A DNA stretch of 5,758 nt from assembly GCA_947258635.1 (NCBI GenBank), contig CAMYJM010000369.1:1-5758 (forward strand), written 5' to 3'. The position numbers and the translations under genes are program-made. This document shows, piece by piece, positions 4,926-5,758 of the stretch (position 1 is the first letter of the stretch; each line of letters begins with the position of its first letter). Source of the stretch: an uncultured Acidimicrobiaceae bacterium. GTDB taxonomy: Bacteria > Actinomycetota > Acidimicrobiia > Spongiisociales > UBA5794. The notes beneath the pieces were generated by a model. It had not been told where the DNA came from and searched no databases. It worked only from the letters and a program-made list of their open reading frames with translations.

Positions 4926-5375
4926 CTACTCCGCTTCGCCGGCCGGCAACGAGGCCCGGGGGTAGCTGGAGAACCCGGACTCGCGGTGGCTCAAGTCACA
5001 GAACGGATGGTTGGCGCTTTGGCCGCAGCGACACAGTGTGGCCCGCGGCGCGGTGTCGAAGGCCTCGCCATGGCGATCTTCGACCTGGAATGAGCCGCGC
5101 ACGAAGTAGGGACCGTTGGGCCAGGGCACGATGGTCGCCGGCACCGCAACCTCCTCCTGCGGGCCGCCGTCGAGCCGACGATAGGTCAAGGCGCCGCTCG
5201 GGCAGTTCTCTATGACCTTGACGATTTCGTCGAGAGGACCGGCATCGAGCTGGATCCAGGGACGTTGTTCGGTGTTGAACACTTCGATCAGCGCTTTCGA
5301 ACACCACCCGGTGTGAATGCAGCGGCCCGAGTCCCAGTGCACCTCGATGTCGTCGGTCGCGTAGGTTCGCTCCAT
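4926..5375 (-). CDS. Two-domain iron-sulfur protein: Fer4_19 ferredoxin-like domain plus CDGSH domain
   Basis: A 149-residue soluble protein with two predicted cluster sites. Residues about 5-66 form a Fer4_19 domain: RCIHTGWC gives Cys19 and Cys25, and ENCPSGAL gives Cys58, the spacing of divergent single-cluster ferredoxins. Residues 115-130 (CRCGQSANHPFCDLSH) match the CDGSH [2Fe-2S] motif, with ligands Cys115, Cys117, Cys126 and His130; the usual Gly after CD is Leu. The linker contains PWPNGPYFVRGSFQVED, commonly seen before CDGSH domains in such fusions. The likely role is electron transfer or redox sensing in the cytosol. The ATG at 5375 fits the domain border, but no good Shine-Dalgarno sequence precedes it. 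It lies upstream of the MttB-type gene on the same strand (97-nt gap, or 13 nt if the longer MttB start is used). Its clusters might supply electrons to a corrinoid system, which is inference only. Confidence 0.88.
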   Translation of the reverse strand: MERTYATDDIEVHWDSGRCIHTGWCSKALIEVFNTEQRPWIQLDAGPLDEIVKVIENCPSGALTYRRLDGGPQEEVAVPATIVPWPNGPYFVRGSFQVEDRHGEAFDTAPRATLCRCGQSANHPFCDLSHRESGFSSYPRASLPAGEAE

Positions 5376-5498
5376 CGGCCAGAAGCTAGCGGGCTCGCCG
5401 CGCTAGACGCCACAGCAGCCGGGCCAGACCGCCGTGAGCGGCTTCACAGGAAGAATGCCCGGGTGGCGGACATCAGCTCTCCAGGACCGCCCGGCCGG

Positions 5499-5758
5499 CT
5501 AGCTCTCGGCTCGCTGGCGGGCCCGATAAGCCGCCACGTTCTCCCGGGTCGTGCACGTGTCGGAGCAATGGCGCCGGGAGCGATTACGGGACGTATCGAC
5601 GAACACATCGTCGCACGTCACAGAATTGCACGTCCCAAAGCGATCGAATCCCCCCTCGATGAGCGCTACCGACAATCCCATAGCGGCGACGGCTCCGAGC
5701 CAACGAGCCGGAGCACCGTCCAGGGGCTCGAAGTGGAGATGCGGTTCGGCCCCTGCAT
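5499..5758 (-). CDS. CGNR zinc-finger transcriptional regulator, C-terminal part (5' end outside window)
   Basis: The frame is open from the right edge (first whole codon at 5756-5754) to a TAG at 5499-5501, giving 85 residues. It begins PHLHFEPLDGAPARWLGAVA, then a helix MGLSVALIEGGFDRFGTC, and ends in a treble-clef-like zinc finger: Cys43-x4-Cys48, then DTSRNRSRRHC (Cys64)-x3-Cys68, then NVAAYRARQR. This is the C-terminal DNA-binding half of ABATE/CGNR proteins, which are usually about 180-200 residues and abundant in actinobacteria; the N-terminal ABATE domain, thought to sense a ligand, should lie beyond the window. The family's CGNR tetrapeptide reads CTTR here, while all four zinc-binding cysteines are kept. 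The ATG at 5681 is probably not the start because homologous sequence continues upstream of it. It is co-oriented with the iron-sulfur gene, 123 nt away, and could regulate the genes that follow; its target sites are unknown. Confidence 0.85.
   Translation of the reverse strand, partial: AGAEPHLHFEPLDGAPARWLGAVAAMGLSVALIEGGFDRFGTCNSVTCDDVFVDTSRNRSRRHCSDTCTTRENVAAYRARQRAES

Noticed and set aside
5376..5498. Gap between the CGNR regulator and the iron-sulfur gene, searched for a promoter, terminator or small gene.
   Set aside because: Only a 4-bp stem (5431-5442) and a 15-codon frame were found; no convincing -10/-35 pair or leader precedes the iron-sulfur gene.

Overview
The window is a GC-rich stretch (about 60% or more by eye) with strong G/C third-position bias in all genes. 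Genes are packed tightly and mostly on the minus strand. Leaders are of the AAGGAGG/GGAGG type, and TTG and GTG starts are used freely. A CGNR zinc-finger regulator, a DinB-fold protein, a Fer4_19+CDGSH iron-sulfur protein and a non-pyrrolysine MttB-type methyltransferase together best fit an actinobacterium, perhaps an uncultured one. This taxonomic call is inference; there is no rRNA or other marker in the window.

Reading in the direction of minus-strand transcription (high to low coordinates): a CGNR-type transcriptional regulator missing its 5' end (5499-5758); a 149-residue protein joining a Fer4_19 ferredoxin-like domain to a CDGSH domain (4926-5375); an MttB-superfamily corrinoid-dependent methyltransferase (3275-4828); and a DinB-superfamily four-helix protein (2744-3229). 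These four genes are co-oriented with gaps of 45-123 nt.

The series is interrupted by a 47-residue plus-strand gene (2600-2743). It has its own promoter-like elements and a strong ribosome binding site, and its stop codon abuts the stop codon of the DinB gene. Its upstream region (about 2540-2600) is A/T-rich, carries two palindromes, and also serves as the probable control region of a divergent minus-strand operon.

That operon consists of a Dabb-domain gene broken by a one-base frameshift (2169-2469), then E1 alpha (1185-2156) and E1 beta (202-1188) of a thiamine-diphosphate 2-oxo acid dehydrogenase. All three genes use non-ATG starts, and the alpha and beta genes overlap by four bases. The operon ends at a strong GC-rich hairpin (166-198) facing the 3' end of an unidentified plus-strand gene (1-128). 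No E2 or E3 gene is present.

The layout suggests a small catabolic locus: corrinoid-dependent demethylation of a methylated amine or betaine, with an iron-sulfur protein possibly supplying electrons, beside a ThDP-dependent 2-oxo acid or acetoin-type oxidation. The functional link between the two halves is inferred from proximity only. The observations most worth checking are the overlooked 47-residue gene with its palindromic promoter, the orphan E1 pair, the frameshifted Dabb gene, and the pairing of the Fer4_19/CDGSH protein with MttB. No tRNA, rRNA, CRISPR array, insertion sequence or phage gene was seen.
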